Positions 14,687-21,233 of a DNA stretch of 26,393 bases are shown in pieces; positions within the stretch are counted from its first letter, which is position 1, and the number at the start of each line of letters is the position of its first letter. The stretch is from a virus, in IMG/VR virus record IMGVR_UViG_3300008111_000208, positions 1-26,393 of that record; one strand, 5' to 3'. The notes below the pieces were generated by a model, which worked only from the letters and a program-made list of their open reading frames with translations, searched no databases and had not been told where the DNA came from. Made by a program: the position numbers and the translations under genes.

Positions 14687-14989
14687 ATGGTCAAGCATAC
14701 GTTCGCCCAAGTCGTTCTCGAAGAGACTAAGAAAGGCCCCACCATCGTGGATTTCTGGGCCGAGTGGTGCCAGCCGTGCAAGCAGATTAGTAAAGAGCTT
14801 GATCGCCTCGCCAAAATGAAGCCGGTCAATATTTTGCGCGTCAATGTCGATGCACGCCCCGACGCCGCAAAAGAGTACGAAGTCAAAACGCTCCCAACGC
14901 TTCTCTTCTTCTCCGGTTTTGGTGCTACCCCCGTGCAAGTCAATGGGTTTGTCAGTGCCGAAGAGATGATCCGTCGTTTCAGGCTCTAG
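14687..14989 (+). CDS. Thioredoxin
   Basis: A 100-aa thioredoxin-fold protein from the ATG at 14687 with TGGAGG 5 nt upstream. IVDFWAEWCQPC contains the redox pair Cys28/Cys31 (CQPC instead of the host CGPC), and Pro70 in KTLPTLL is the cis-proline. It would reduce disulfides, possibly supplying ribonucleotide reductase or, as with T7, serving a polymerase; no such partner is visible here. It is flanked by a hairpin before and a terminator after, so it may be its own unit. Confidence 0.85.
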   Translation: MVKHTFAQVVLEETKKGPTIVDFWAEWCQPCKQISKELDRLAKMKPVNILRVNVDARPDAAKEYEVKTLPTLLFFSGFGATPVQVNGFVSAEEMIRRFRL

Positions 14990-15025
14990 GTAGGGCTGTC
15001 CCACACACCTACCTACATACCAACG

Positions 15026-15090
15026 CCGGTTTGTGCTGGTCGATGCTTTTTGTCGCTATCTCCGTCTTGCAGCAACCGGTAAATTTTTTT
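15026..15090 (+). terminator. Terminator after thioredoxin
   Basis: CCGGTT and GCTG (15026-15038) pair with CAGCAACCGG (15070-15079), a 10-bp stem with a 3-nt bulge and a loop of about 31 nt. TAAATTTTTTT follows (to 15090). The loop is long for a simple terminator, but the T-run is clear. Confidence 0.65.
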
Positions 15091-15099
15091 ATATTTTGT

Positions 15100-15153
15100 A
15101 GGGGCTGTGCTGTTATCTCCCTCTCCCATCTGGACACCCCAGAACCAGCCCCT
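15100..15153 (+). other. Inverted repeat upstream of tRNA-Ile
   Basis: AGGGGCTG (15100-15107) and CAGCCCCT (15146-15153) form a perfect 8-bp stem with a 38-nt loop. It follows the thioredoxin terminator and precedes the tRNA. TATGCT at 15166-15171 could be a -10 box for the tRNA. Its role is unknown. No gene is supported between 14990 and 15223. Confidence 0.35.
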
Positions 15154-15223
15154 GACGTTTGGAGTATGCTGACACCAGTTACGGGGTAAACGTGGCTCTC
15201 CGTGGCTCCTACAGGGCTCCCAG

Positions 15224-15299
15224 GGGGGCGTAGCTCAATGGTTAGAGCACCGAGCTTATATCTCGGCGGTTCCTGGTTCGAATCCAGGCGCCCCTACCA
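15224..15299 (+). tRNA. tRNA-Ile (UAU), CCA encoded
   Basis: Cloverleaf: acceptor GGGGGCG with CGCCCCT (one G-T pair), D-arm GCTC/GAGC, anticodon stem CCGAG/CTCGG with loop CTTATAT (anticodon UAU), T-arm CCTGG TTCGAAT CCAGG, discriminator A and an encoded CCA. It reads AUA. Phages often carry tRNAs for codons that are rare in the host. Confidence 0.9.
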
Positions 15300-15422
15300 C
15301 CTATCTGCTATGCTGGCGTCAGCACGCTGGACCTGAAAGGTATGGCTCCCTATTGCATTTTGGGGGGTGACCATATCGGGCCTTTAAGCGTCAGCGCTGC
15401 CCTCCGGGGTTGGTCCAGGTGC

Positions 15423-15428
15423 TATACT
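15423..15428 (+). promoter_or_regulatory. -10 box of HNH gene between tRNAs
   Basis: TATACT ends exactly 6 nt before the ATG at 15435 and no Shine-Dalgarno is visible, so a leaderless transcript is likely. No -35 at the right distance. Confidence 0.5.
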
Positions 15429-15434
15429 CCCCGT

Positions 15435-15830
15435 ATGAGTGACCTTGACAGATTCCTCAAATACGTTACGACAAATCCAGCGACCCAGTGCTGGGAGTGG
15501 ACGGGCGCCTCTGACCGAAGTGGGTATGGTGCATTCAAGTACCTGGGTAAAAAAATAAATTCGCACCGGTGGAGCTATCGCCACTATAAAGGTGAGATTC
15601 CGAAGGGGTTGGACGTCGATCACCTGTGTCGTGTCCGGAAGTGCGTGAACCCAGAGCACTTAGAGGCCGTGACCCGCAAAATTAACGTACAGCGTGGTCT
15701 GTCAAGTCAGGAACGAAAAACCCACTGCATTCATGGACACGCCTATACGCCAGAGAACACGTATCGCTATCCTGATGGCGAACGTGAGTGTCGGACCTGC
15801 AAATATTACGGTGGACGCATTCCGGAGTAG
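15435..15830 (+). CDS. HNH homing-type endonuclease between two tRNAs
   Basis: A 131-aa protein of the HNH_3 type: CWEWTGASDRSGYG, HRWSYRHY, then VDHLCRVRKCVNPEHLEAV with Asp62-His63, Asn72 and His75 as active-site residues. The C-terminus adds a second Cys/His site (CIHGHAY, then CRTC at 119-122). The ATG at 15435 is chosen; an upstream extension is unsupported. Its stop codon lies inside the acceptor stem of tRNA-Asn, so gene and tRNA share 10 bases. Such nucleases spread by cutting sites lacking them, which fits its place between tRNAs. Confidence 0.85.
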   Translation: MSDLDRFLKYVTTNPATQCWEWTGASDRSGYGAFKYLGKKINSHRWSYRHYKGEIPKGLDVDHLCRVRKCVNPEHLEAVTRKINVQRGLSSQERKTHCIHGHAYTPENTYRYPDGERECRTCKYYGGRIPE

Positions 15831-15895
15831 CTCAGTGGTAGAGCGGGCGACTGTTAATCGCCTGGTCGTAGGTTCGAGCCCTACCTCCGGAGCCA
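15821..15895 (+). tRNA. tRNA-Asn (GUU), CCA encoded
   Basis: Acceptor TCCGGAG pairs fully with CTCCGGA; D-arm GCTC/GAGC, anticodon stem GGCGA/TCGCC with loop CTGTTAA (anticodon GUU), T-arm GTAGG TTCGAGC CCTAC, discriminator G, encoded CCA. The first 10 bases are also the last codons of the HNH gene. Confidence 0.92.
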
Positions 15896-15919
15896 GTTTG
15901 GTATTTTAAAAAAATTCTC

Positions 15920-15948
15920 AGCCAGGCCGTGTGCTTGGCTCTTTTTTT
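15920..15948 (+). terminator. Terminator after tRNA-Asn
   Basis: AGCCAGG pairs with CTTGGCT (7 bp, one wobble), 7-nt loop, followed by CTTTTTTT. A strong intrinsic terminator, 25 nt after the tRNA. It closes the rightward region where it meets the leftward cassette array. Confidence 0.85.
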
Positions 15949-16298
15949 GCGCAAGAGGGGTTGAGCCCTCCGGAGCCACGCCCGGGGTCACGCCGGGGAG
16001 TGACAGAAGGAAGGAGAGAGGGAGAGAGCGAAAGAGAGAGGGATGGATGGAGTTGGTAAAATGTTGATTTGTTCGTAGCGCGCAGGCTGGGTAGGGGGGT
16101 GCGCGGGTTCTAGCCGGGGGTTGGGCAGCACATCGAAGGGGGGGCAGCGGGTCTGGTATTCCGTTGACCGCTATGGCCGATCACGGGCAGCCGTACCGGT
16201 AAGGGGTCACCCCCCAGGGCGGCGCGTCGATGTTGGGGCAACGGCCAAAGGGGGGCAACGGGGGGGCGGGGTGTAGAGCTATCAACGGACAACAAGAA
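15949..16298. other. Gene-free junction, purine- and G-rich
   Basis: No supported gene. It holds a 12-nt copy of the tRNA-Asn 3' end (CCTCCGGAGCCA at 15967-15978), a run of GA repeats (about 16009-16050), and G-tracts (for example 16093-16098, 16138-16145). It also has short pieces resembling the spacer modules of the cassette array (GTTGACCGCTATGG; CGTCGATGTT). It lies between converging transcripts and could hold an attachment, origin or packaging site, none of which can be shown from sequence. Confidence 0.4.
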
Positions 16299-16322
16299 AC
16301 CCCACCCCCGAAGGGGTGGGGT
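16299..16322 (-). terminator. Terminator of paralog 1 unit
   Basis: A 10-bp perfect stem (ACCCCACCCC / GGGGTGGGGT) with a CGAA loop; the minus strand continues TTTCTTGTTG. Confidence 0.75.
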
Positions 16323-16347
16323 CTCTTAGTCCCAGAGGGTCAGCGGG

Positions 16348-16779
16348 TCAGCCGAGCGGCTGCGGCTCCCCCGCAATCACCCACGACACCAAGCGGGTCA
16401 GGTTGACGGTGCGGTGCGAGTGGAAGGGGCGGCGGTTCTCACACGCCGAGCCTTCGCGTCCTGCGTTCGGAGCCATCACCACCAAGTCCACGCAAGGCTC
16501 ACCCTTCTTGGTGAGGTACACGCCTTCTGGGTGAACATCGCGGTTCACCTGACCTGCCACCTTGAAGCGGAACACATCACCCTTCTCGGTCTTGATGGAC
16601 TCACCGCAGACCTTCACGCGACCAAGCGCGCGGTGCTCGGCGAAGTTGGCGGCAGCCTTCTTCTCACGAGCCTCAAACTTCTTCTGGGTCGTTGGTGCTG
16701 ACCACGCCTCAACGACGACGATCATACCCCCCGACTTGGCGGCTGCGTTCAGCCCTGCCTTCTGGGTCATACCTGCCAT
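16348..16779 (-). CDS. Cassette protein, paralog 1 of a three-member family
   Basis: A 143-aa protein from the ATG at 16779 (GGGAG 7 nt before; the upstream extension crosses the promoter). It shares a clear pattern with the proteins ending at 20495 and 22642: AWSAPTT near the start, AEHRALGRVKVCGE, KVAGQVNRDVHPEGVYL, KKGEPCVDLVV, and the closing CENRRPFHSHRTVNLTRLVS. The strongly conserved His/Arg-rich end suggests a metal, nucleotide or nucleic-acid site. No known family recognised. It has its own promoter and terminator. Confidence 0.65.
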   Translation of the reverse strand: MAGMTQKAGLNAAAKSGGMIVVVEAWSAPTTQKKFEAREKKAAANFAEHRALGRVKVCGESIKTEKGDVFRFKVAGQVNRDVHPEGVYLTKKGEPCVDLVVMAPNAGREGSACENRRPFHSHRTVNLTRLVSWVIAGEPQPLG

Positions 16780-16837
16780 TTGGCTCTCCCTGTCGGAGCG
16801 GAACCGAGCGGCTCCGTCTGTGTTCCCCGACAACCAG

Positions 16838-16866
16838 ATTCTCGCAGGTCTGGGGTCAGAGCGCAA
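16838..16866 (-). promoter_or_regulatory. Promoter of paralog 1 unit
   Basis: TTGCGC (16861-16866), 17 nt, GAGAAT (16838-16843) on the minus strand. It fits the array pattern but has the weaker TTGCG -35. Confidence 0.5.
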
Positions 16867-16924
16867 GACCCCGACCCATCAGGCGCAACACGCGCAGTTG
16901 CCCGCGTGCCGGTCGCGCCCCTTT

Positions 16925-17125
16925 CTTGGGTGTAAGGGGTAAGGGGTACAGGGGTGAATGAACTGACTGAACGAACTGACTGAACTAACTGATGAGTGAA
17001 GGCCGCAACGCTCGGAGCTTTACGCTCATTGACCGCAAGCCGGGCACGCTTGGCGCGGCGCGTTGCCCGAACATCGACAGAAGGGGGAAAGGGGAGAGGG
17101 GAAGGGGAAAGGGGGGCGAGTAATG
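16925..17125. repeat. Inter-cassette spacer with two G-tract modules
   Basis: First module: GGGGTAAGGGGTACAGGGG (about 16936-16954), then repeated GAACTGACTGAAC elements (to about 17000). A middle part has GCTCATTGACCGC and ACATCGACAGA. Second module: five GGGG or longer tracts at 17087-17117, then GTAATGACGAC. No gene is supported in 16867-17139. Confidence 0.6.
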
Positions 17126-17139
17126 ACGACATAACAAAA

Positions 17140-17167
17140 ACCCCCCACCCCCGAAGGGGTGAGGGGT
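17140..17167 (-). terminator. Terminator of 17.2 kb unit
   Basis: A 12-bp stem with one mismatch and a CGAA loop; the minus strand continues TTTTGTTATG. Confidence 0.8.
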
Positions 17168-17192
17168 CGTTGCCCGACGACCGGGCGAGCGA

Positions 17193-17609
17193 CTAGGCGA
17201 GCGACTCAATCCAAGCGCAAGCGTCGCAGCCTTCGCAGGACTCGTTGCCCAAGCGGTACGCTCCCGCGTGGAACATCTGGTCGCAGGTGAAACCCTTATG
17301 AACGGCGCAGAGGTCGTGCTGCCCCCGCTTCGACATAGACGACGCGCCGAGCGCGGCAAGCACCACATCAAACCAACGATCAAGCCCGACCTTGTCGGCG
17401 TACGCCTCAGCGAAGCCGTAGCACGCCACCGCTTCCTGAACCGAGGCGTGTACGCCGTCGGCGGCAATGACCACCCGCTCAAAGAGGTAGGTGAGCCCTT
17501 CCTTGTTGGTCTCGGTGATGGTTGCCCCTGTGCCGGTCTGAGTCCACTTGATTGCGGTGATGTTGGCGGCGATGTCGTTCACCTCGCCCATCTTCCAATC
17601 CGTAGCCAT
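17193..17609 (-). CDS. Cassette protein with Cys-rich C-terminus, unknown
   Basis: A 138-aa protein with AAGGAG 8 nt before the ATG. The N-terminal third is beta-rich (ITAIKWTQTGTGATITET), then a helical part with DRWFDVVLAALG. The C-terminus has six Cys (HDLCAVHKGFTCDQMF; ESCEGCDACAW), possibly a zinc or iron-sulfur site. Single-gene unit with its own promoter and terminator. No family recognised. Confidence 0.6.
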   Translation of the reverse strand: MATDWKMGEVNDIAANITAIKWTQTGTGATITETNKEGLTYLFERVVIAADGVHASVQEAVACYGFAEAYADKVGLDRWFDVVLAALGASSMSKRGQHDLCAVHKGFTCDQMFHAGAYRLGNESCEGCDACAWIESLA

Positions 17610-17656
17610 TGGTGCGCTCCTTCCTGTGCTGCTCGGTCATCTGCCGAACTACCCAG

Positions 17657-17685
17657 AGTGTACCGGCACACAGGCAACGACGCAA
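17657..17685 (-). promoter_or_regulatory. Promoter of 17.2 kb unit
   Basis: TTGCGT (17680-17685), 17 nt, TACACT (17657-17662). The leader then carries TCGG...CCGA, a GCACAG element and the AAGGAG site. Confidence 0.6.
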
Positions 17686-17751
17686 GCACCCATCGCACCA
17701 GACGCAACGCTGCCCGTGATCGGCCATAGCGCACAGGTGCGGCAGTTCCGG

Positions 17752-18180
17752 TGGGGGATAGGGGTAAGGGGAGTAATGAGTAATGAATGAATAATGAATG
17801 ATGAGTGATGACCGCATTGTCGCAGCTGCGCGGGTGATGACCGTTTATCGACAGACGACGACTACGCGTGGTTGCCCAATGCCGGTGCTGGCCAGTCGGC
17901 GGGGTACGGGGTAATGGGGGAAAGGGGAAGGGGGAAGGGGAACCAATGATGAGTGAATGATGAATGACGAGTAGTGGTCGTCGCAGCTGCGCGCTCATTG
18001 ACCGTTCATCGACAGAGAGCCGCGAAGGTTGCCCAGTGCCGGAGCCGACCAGTTAGGGCAAGGGGTCAAGGGGTACAGGGGGGAAGGGGTGAGGGGTGAA
18101 TGATGATGGGGTGATGATGAATGATGACCGCTCATCGACAGAGAAGCCAGAGCGTTGACCACTACCGGAGCCGAGCGGTA
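17752..18180. repeat. Three-copy long spacer repeat, no gene
   Basis: Copies of a unit of about 125-160 bp: G-tracts (17752-17775; 17900-17940; 18060-18097), GAATGATGA-type repeats, then shared motifs. GCAGCTGCG occurs at 17822 and 17982, exactly 160 nt apart. ATCGACAGA occurs at 17848, 18009 and 18134, after TGACCG. GTTGCCCA and GCCGG follow in copies 1 and 2; copy 3 is shorter and more diverged. No supported gene in 17686-18200. This may be leftover spacer from lost cassettes. Confidence 0.65.
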
Positions 18181-18200
18181 GGGCCAACACAGGGCAACAA

Positions 18201-18230
18201 GAAGCCCCACCCCCGAAGGGGCAGGGCTTC
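18201..18230 (-). terminator. Terminator of 18.3 kb unit
   Basis: A stem of about 13 bp with two adjacent mismatches and a CGAA loop; the minus strand continues TTGTTGCCC. The T-run is weak. Confidence 0.6.
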
Positions 18231-18253
18231 ATTGACCGAGACTCGACCGACGA

Positions 18254-18742
18254 CTAGCGCGCAATCTCCTCATCGTAGGTCAGGCTCAGACCGAGAGCGT
18301 GCTCCAAGTCAAAGACCTTGGCGCGGGTGTAGGCATCAGCCAGCACCGCATTGCGATTGTTGAGCCAGAGCGCGACGATGGTTCGTCGTGCCGACTCAGC
18401 CAGCGGCTCGTAGTCCTCACCGAAGCCCGTCGAGTAGTGGGCAGCGTCGCGTGCCAGTTCGTCAATCTCGTTCTGCCCCATCACCAAGACGACATAGGAG
18501 CCGTCATCGTAGTTGCCCCACTCGGCGGACGATGACCGCACCTCGACCGAGACGAAGTCAAGGTCGCGGCTGGTGTGGTCGTTCCAGAACGCAGCGGGTA
18601 CGACGACGAGGTGCTGCCCGCCCCCGGACTCGGTGTTCGCCTGCGCGGCTTCACCGAACTCCTCAGCCGTCAGCGACTCATTGACCGCCACGATTGCTGC
18701 CCGTACCTCGACGAGCCGCTGCTGGTTCTTCTCCCTATCCAT
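18254..18742 (-). CDS. Cassette protein, unknown, acidic
   Basis: A 162-aa acidic protein with GGAAGGAG before the ATG. N-terminal helix (EKNQQRLVEVRAAIVAVNES), a beta-rich middle (QHLVVVPAAFWNDHTS; DGSYVVLVMGQNEID), and a helical C-terminus (RTIVALWLNNRNAVLADAY). No catalytic motif or family recognised. It has its own promoter and terminator, like its neighbours. Confidence 0.6.
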   Translation of the reverse strand: MDREKNQQRLVEVRAAIVAVNESLTAEEFGEAAQANTESGGGQHLVVVPAAFWNDHTSRDLDFVSVEVRSSSAEWGNYDDGSYVVLVMGQNEIDELARDAAHYSTGFGEDYEPLAESARRTIVALWLNNRNAVLADAYTRAKVFDLEHALGLSLTYDEEIAR

Positions 18743-18793
18743 AGGGCGCTCCTTCCGTCAGGGCGGGTCTGTGCCGACAACCCCAACACCGAG

Positions 18794-18822
18794 AGACTAC
18801 ATCGACAAGCGGTCAGCGTCAA
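18794..18822 (-). promoter_or_regulatory. Promoter of 18.3 kb unit
   Basis: TTGACG (18817-18822), 17 nt, TAGTCT (18794-18799). The leader includes GGCACAGA and the GGAAGGAG site. Confidence 0.65.
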
Positions 18823-18864
18823 GCCCGACGCACCAGACGTAACGCCCGACCTATCCCGTAGTCC

Positions 18865-19100
18865 CAGAAGTAGTGGGGTATAGGGGAAGGGGGTGTAGGG
18901 GTATAGGGGTAATGATGAATGAATGATGACTGAGTGAATGATGACCATGACCGGCCAGCGATTCTCGGAGCTGCGACAAAAACCACCCCGTAGGAACGAC
19001 GGAGAGACGCGAAAGCACGGCAGCCCATACCAGAGCACCCGACTAGTTGGGGGGTAGGGGGAAGGGGTAAGGGGTCATAGGGGAATGAATGATGAATGAT
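18865..19100. repeat. Inter-cassette spacer with two modules
   Basis: Module 1: GGGGTATAGGGGAAGGGGG and further tracts (18876-18911), GAATGATGA repeats to 18948, GGAGCTGCGACAA at 18978. Module 2: G-tracts 19049-19084, then AATGAATGATGAATGATGACC. No supported gene in 18823-19124. Confidence 0.6.
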
Positions 19101-19124
19101 GACCACGACCAGCTGATAAACAAA

Positions 19125-19152
19125 CCACCCCCACCCCGAAGGGTGAGGGTGG
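19125..19152 (-). terminator. Terminator of 19.2 kb unit
   Basis: A 12-bp stem with one mismatch, CGAA loop; the minus strand continues TTTGTTTATC. Confidence 0.75.
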
Positions 19153-19176
19153 CAGTTGCCCGATACCGGCCAGCGA

Positions 19177-19515
19177 CTAGAAGGCGGGAGAGTCCTCTAC
19201 GGCTGCGACGAAGGCGAACGGCTTCCCGTCTACCTCTACCCACGACCCAGCCACAGCGACCAAGCCCACACCAGCCAGCAGGTCAGCGACCCAGGCAGGA
19301 GCCGTCTCCCTGTCGTCGGACTCAGCGCCCCACTCGCCCACGCCCGCGTCAATCTCAACGACGGCGTAGACCGCCTGAATCATTCCGCGCACGATGGGCA
19401 TCGGCTCATCAAACGAGACGGCCTCGGTGCGGTCAAACGACCAGCCCTCACCCAACGCCTCACGCTGACCGCTACCGGCCGCGTCACGCGCTACTGCTAC
19501 CAAGAAACGCCACAT
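19177..19515 (-). CDS. Cassette protein, unknown, small
   Basis: A 112-aa protein from the ATG at 19515 (GAGGGGG 7 nt before); the longer frame runs through the leader hairpin. Sequence MWRFLVAVARDAAGSGQRE..., later MPIVRGMIQAVYAVVEIDAG and a beta-rich end VAVAGSWVEVDGKPFAFVAA. Acidic, no Cys site, no family recognised. Confidence 0.6.
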   Translation of the reverse strand: MWRFLVAVARDAAGSGQREALGEGWSFDRTEAVSFDEPMPIVRGMIQAVYAVVEIDAGVGEWGAESDDRETAPAWVADLLAGVGLVAVAGSWVEVDGKPFAFVAAVEDSPAF

Positions 19516-19537
19516 AGCGTTCCCCCTCTCTGTGCTA

Positions 19538-19595
19538 CTCAGCGGAGCATTGCCGCCGAGGTGATCAGCGTAGCCGGTAGTGGGCAACAACGCAA
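19538..19595 (-). promoter_or_regulatory. Promoter and leader hairpin of 19.2 kb unit
   Basis: TTGCGT (19590-19595), 17 nt, TACGCT (19567-19572). It is followed in the leader by an 8-bp hairpin (19538-19560, 7-nt loop) and GCACAGAGAGG before the ATG. Confidence 0.6.
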
Positions 19596-19644
19596 GGGGT
19601 AGACGCTGACCGTCGCATGCGAACGCCGACCGACGCCGACAGTC

Positions 19645-19705
19645 TGGGGGATAGGGGATAGGGGGGGAAGGGGTACGGGGTAGTAATGATGAGTGAATAA
19701 TGACC
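19645..19705. repeat. Inter-cassette spacer module
   Basis: G-tracts (GGGGGATAGGGGATAGGGGG and two more, 19646-19681) followed by TAGTAATGATGAGTGAATAATGA. No gene in 19596-19728. Confidence 0.6.
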
Positions 19706-19728
19706 GCGTACAGCTATCACCCCAAGAA

Positions 19729-19764
19729 GAAGCCCCCACCCCCCACAGAAGGGGTGAGGGCTTC
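19729..19764 (-). terminator. Terminator of 19.8 kb unit
   Basis: A 14-bp stem with one mismatch and loop CCACAGAA; the minus strand continues TTCTTGGGG. Confidence 0.65.
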
Positions 19765-19779
19765 GGTGGCCGGTAGCGG

Positions 19780-20076
19780 TCAGCGGCTAGTCGTCAAGGC
19801 TCTCCCCGAACTGATAGACCAGCCAGCCATCGCGTCGCACTTAGGGCAGACTCCCGAAGTCGTCGTCTCGGTGCAATCAACCCACGCCGAACGCTCATCG
19901 TCCAGCAGGAACTCGCGCGCGTCATCGGCGGTGTCGGCGTTGTACGCCCCCAAGGTCTCCGCCAACCCAATCAACGCGGTTGCGGCTTCCTGACCCGTAG
20001 CGTGCCACGAGCGGCGAGTCTCGCCCTCCCATACCACCTCAACCAGCCAGAGGCTCTTGGTTTCCGTTGCTGCCAT
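19780..20076 (-). CDS. Cassette protein with CxxC, unknown
   Basis: A 98-aa protein from the ATG at 20076, with GAGGAG 8 nt before. It opens with a beta strand pair (KSLWLVEVVWEGETRRSW), then a helix (EAATALIGLAETLGAY), an acidic stretch, and VCPKCDAMAGW, a single CxxC. The longer frame passes through the leader hairpin. No family recognised. Confidence 0.6.
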   Translation of the reverse strand: MAATETKSLWLVEVVWEGETRRSWHATGQEAATALIGLAETLGAYNADTADDAREFLLDDERSAWVDCTETTTSGVCPKCDAMAGWSISSGRALTTSR

Positions 20077-20099
20077 CTTTGGTTCTCCTCTCTGTGCCA

Positions 20100-20150
20100 C
20101 CGGAAGATTCCGGCTACGCCATCTTATAGGGCCGGTCGCGGTCAAGTCAA
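20100..20150 (-). promoter_or_regulatory. Promoter and leader hairpin of 19.8 kb unit
   Basis: TTGACT (20145-20150), 16 nt, TATAAG (20123-20128), the best promoter of the array. The leader has CCGGAA/TTCCGG (20100-20113) and GGCACAGAGAGGAG. A C-run (G on the minus strand) precedes the -35. Confidence 0.7.
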
Positions 20151-20194
20151 GCCCCCCTCCTAGACCGTCTAGTCCAGCGAGCCCAGCCAGCCAG

Positions 20195-20405
20195 CCCTAG
20201 TAGTAGTGGGGGTCTGGGGGTATGGGGTAGTGGGTGTGAATGATGAATGAATGAATGATGAATGAATGATGAGTGATGAGCGCGGAGCTGCGACGACTCC
20301 GGGGTCTAAGTCGAATGGAGAGCCGGCGCACCGGTACGCGCTGGGGGTGCGGGGGGCAGGGGGGAGTGGGGGATAGGGGTGTGGGGTGAATAATGAACGC
20401 CTATG
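20195..20405. repeat. Inter-cassette spacer with two modules
   Basis: Module 1: G-tracts (20208-20232), a long run of GAATGATGAATGA elements (20238-20280), GGAGCTGCGACGA at 20284. Module 2: G-tracts 20343-20386, then GAATAATGAACGC. Nothing else is supported in 20151-20439. Confidence 0.6.
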
Positions 20406-20439
20406 AAATGTTGCCCGCCTAAAGCTTTTTCCAAATGGA

Positions 20440-20471
20440 GAGGCCGCCACCCCCGAAGGAGCGACGGCCTC
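20440..20471 (-). terminator. Terminator of paralog 2 unit
   Basis: GAGGCCG/CGGCCTC outer stem, an interrupted inner stem, CGAA loop. The minus-strand tail CATTTGG is weak. Confidence 0.5.
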
Positions 20472-20494
20472 AGTACCGACCGGAGCGGAGCCGC

Positions 20495-20962
20495 CTAGCG
20501 GTGCTGTTCCTCGCCGGAGTCCAACCACGACACGAGCCGTGAGAGGTTGATAGTCCGGTGCGAGTGGAACGGCCTACGCTTCTCACACGCAGAACCCGGA
20601 ACGCCGGCGTACTCGCACGCCGTCGTATACCCATACTCGGTTGGCGCGGAGATGACGACATCAACGCAAGGCTCGCCGGCCTTGTTGAGATAGATGCCGC
20701 CCTCGTGAACATCGCGGTTGATGGAGCCGGCTACCTTGTAGACGAAGGAGATGCGCCCCTTCTCGTCTACCTTCTGCTCACCGGTCGTCTTGACGCGACC
20801 AATGGCGCGATGCTCGGCCTCACGAGCCGCTGCTGCGGCCTCACGACGAGCGAACTCCTTCGCGGTCGTTGGCGCGCTCCACGCCGTAAACACCGCGAAC
20901 CGGCCACCGAGCCGGTCGGCTGCGGCCATCGCCGCCGCGTGCGTCATTCCTACCTTGCCCAT
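20495..20962 (-). CDS. Cassette protein, paralog 2 of a three-member family
   Basis: A 155-aa protein, closest to paralogs 1 (16348) and 3 (22642). It shares AWSAPTT with paralog 1, AEHRAIGRVK with 3, VAGSINRDVHEGGIYL with 1, and the segment APTEYGYTTAC almost unchanged with 3. It ends CEKRRPFHSHRTINLSRLVS like the others. N-terminal half is a long Ala-rich helix (ARREAAAAAREAEHRA). GGAAGGGG precedes the ATG. No known family recognised; the His/Arg end is the most conserved part and probably functional. Confidence 0.7.
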   Translation of the reverse strand: MGKVGMTHAAAMAAADRLGGRFAVFTAWSAPTTAKEFARREAAAAAREAEHRAIGRVKTTGEQKVDEKGRISFVYKVAGSINRDVHEGGIYLNKAGEPCVDVVISAPTEYGYTTACEYAGVPGSACEKRRPFHSHRTINLSRLVSWLDSGEEQHR

Positions 20963-20982
20963 TTGCTACCCCTTCCTGTGCT

Positions 20983-21036
20983 GCCGGTTCATCAGACCGG
21001 CTGAGGCCAGTATACACACCCCACCGCAGAACGCAA
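20983..21036 (-). promoter_or_regulatory. Promoter and leader hairpin of paralog 2 unit
   Basis: TTGCGT (21031-21036), 16 nt, TATACT (21009-21014). The leader has GCCGGT/ACCGGC (20983-21001) then GCACAGGAAGG. Confidence 0.65.
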
Positions 21037-21079
21037 GCCCCCCCTAGCGGGTAGGCCACCGGAGCCGGCGTGCCGGTCT

Positions 21080-21150
21080 AAGAGTCTGGGGGTCTGGGGG
21101 TCTGGGGGTATAGGGGCGTAGTGATAAGGCGTAGTAATGACGCGCCTGAA
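21080..21150. repeat. Inter-cassette spacer module
   Basis: GTCTGGGGGTCTGGGGGTCT and a further tract (21084-21116), then GTAGTGATAAGGCGTAGTAATGA. The CTGAAATGTTGCCCG segment at about 21146-21160 also appears before the paralog 2 terminator (about 20402-20417). No gene in 21037-21180. Confidence 0.55.
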
Positions 21151-21180
21151 ATGTTGCCCGTGTGAAGCTCTACAAAGAGA

Positions 21181-21214
21181 GAGGCCACCCCCCGCACAGA
21201 TGGGGAGTGGCCTC
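21181..21214 (-). terminator. Terminator of 21.2 kb unit, GCACAGAT loop
   Basis: GAGGCCAC/GTGGCCTC outer 8 bp, one mismatch, then CCCC/GGGG, loop GCACAGAT. Minus-strand tail CTCTTTGT. Confidence 0.7.
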
Positions 21215-21233
21215 GGAGACGAACCGGAGAGGT

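Noticed and set aside
16110-16295. 61-codon minus-strand frame in the junction
   Set aside because: It is Pro-rich, has no promoter or ribosome site, and overlaps G-tracts similar to the spacers.
15949-16298. Phage packaging site or replication origin in the junction
   Set aside because: The purine runs and G-tracts are suggestive, but there are no iterons, initiator gene nearby or known cos pattern to support the call.
18388-19517. Plus-strand Arg/Pro/Ser-rich frames opposite the cassette genes
   Set aside because: They are antisense shadows of GC-rich genes with promoters and ribosome sites on the minus strand.
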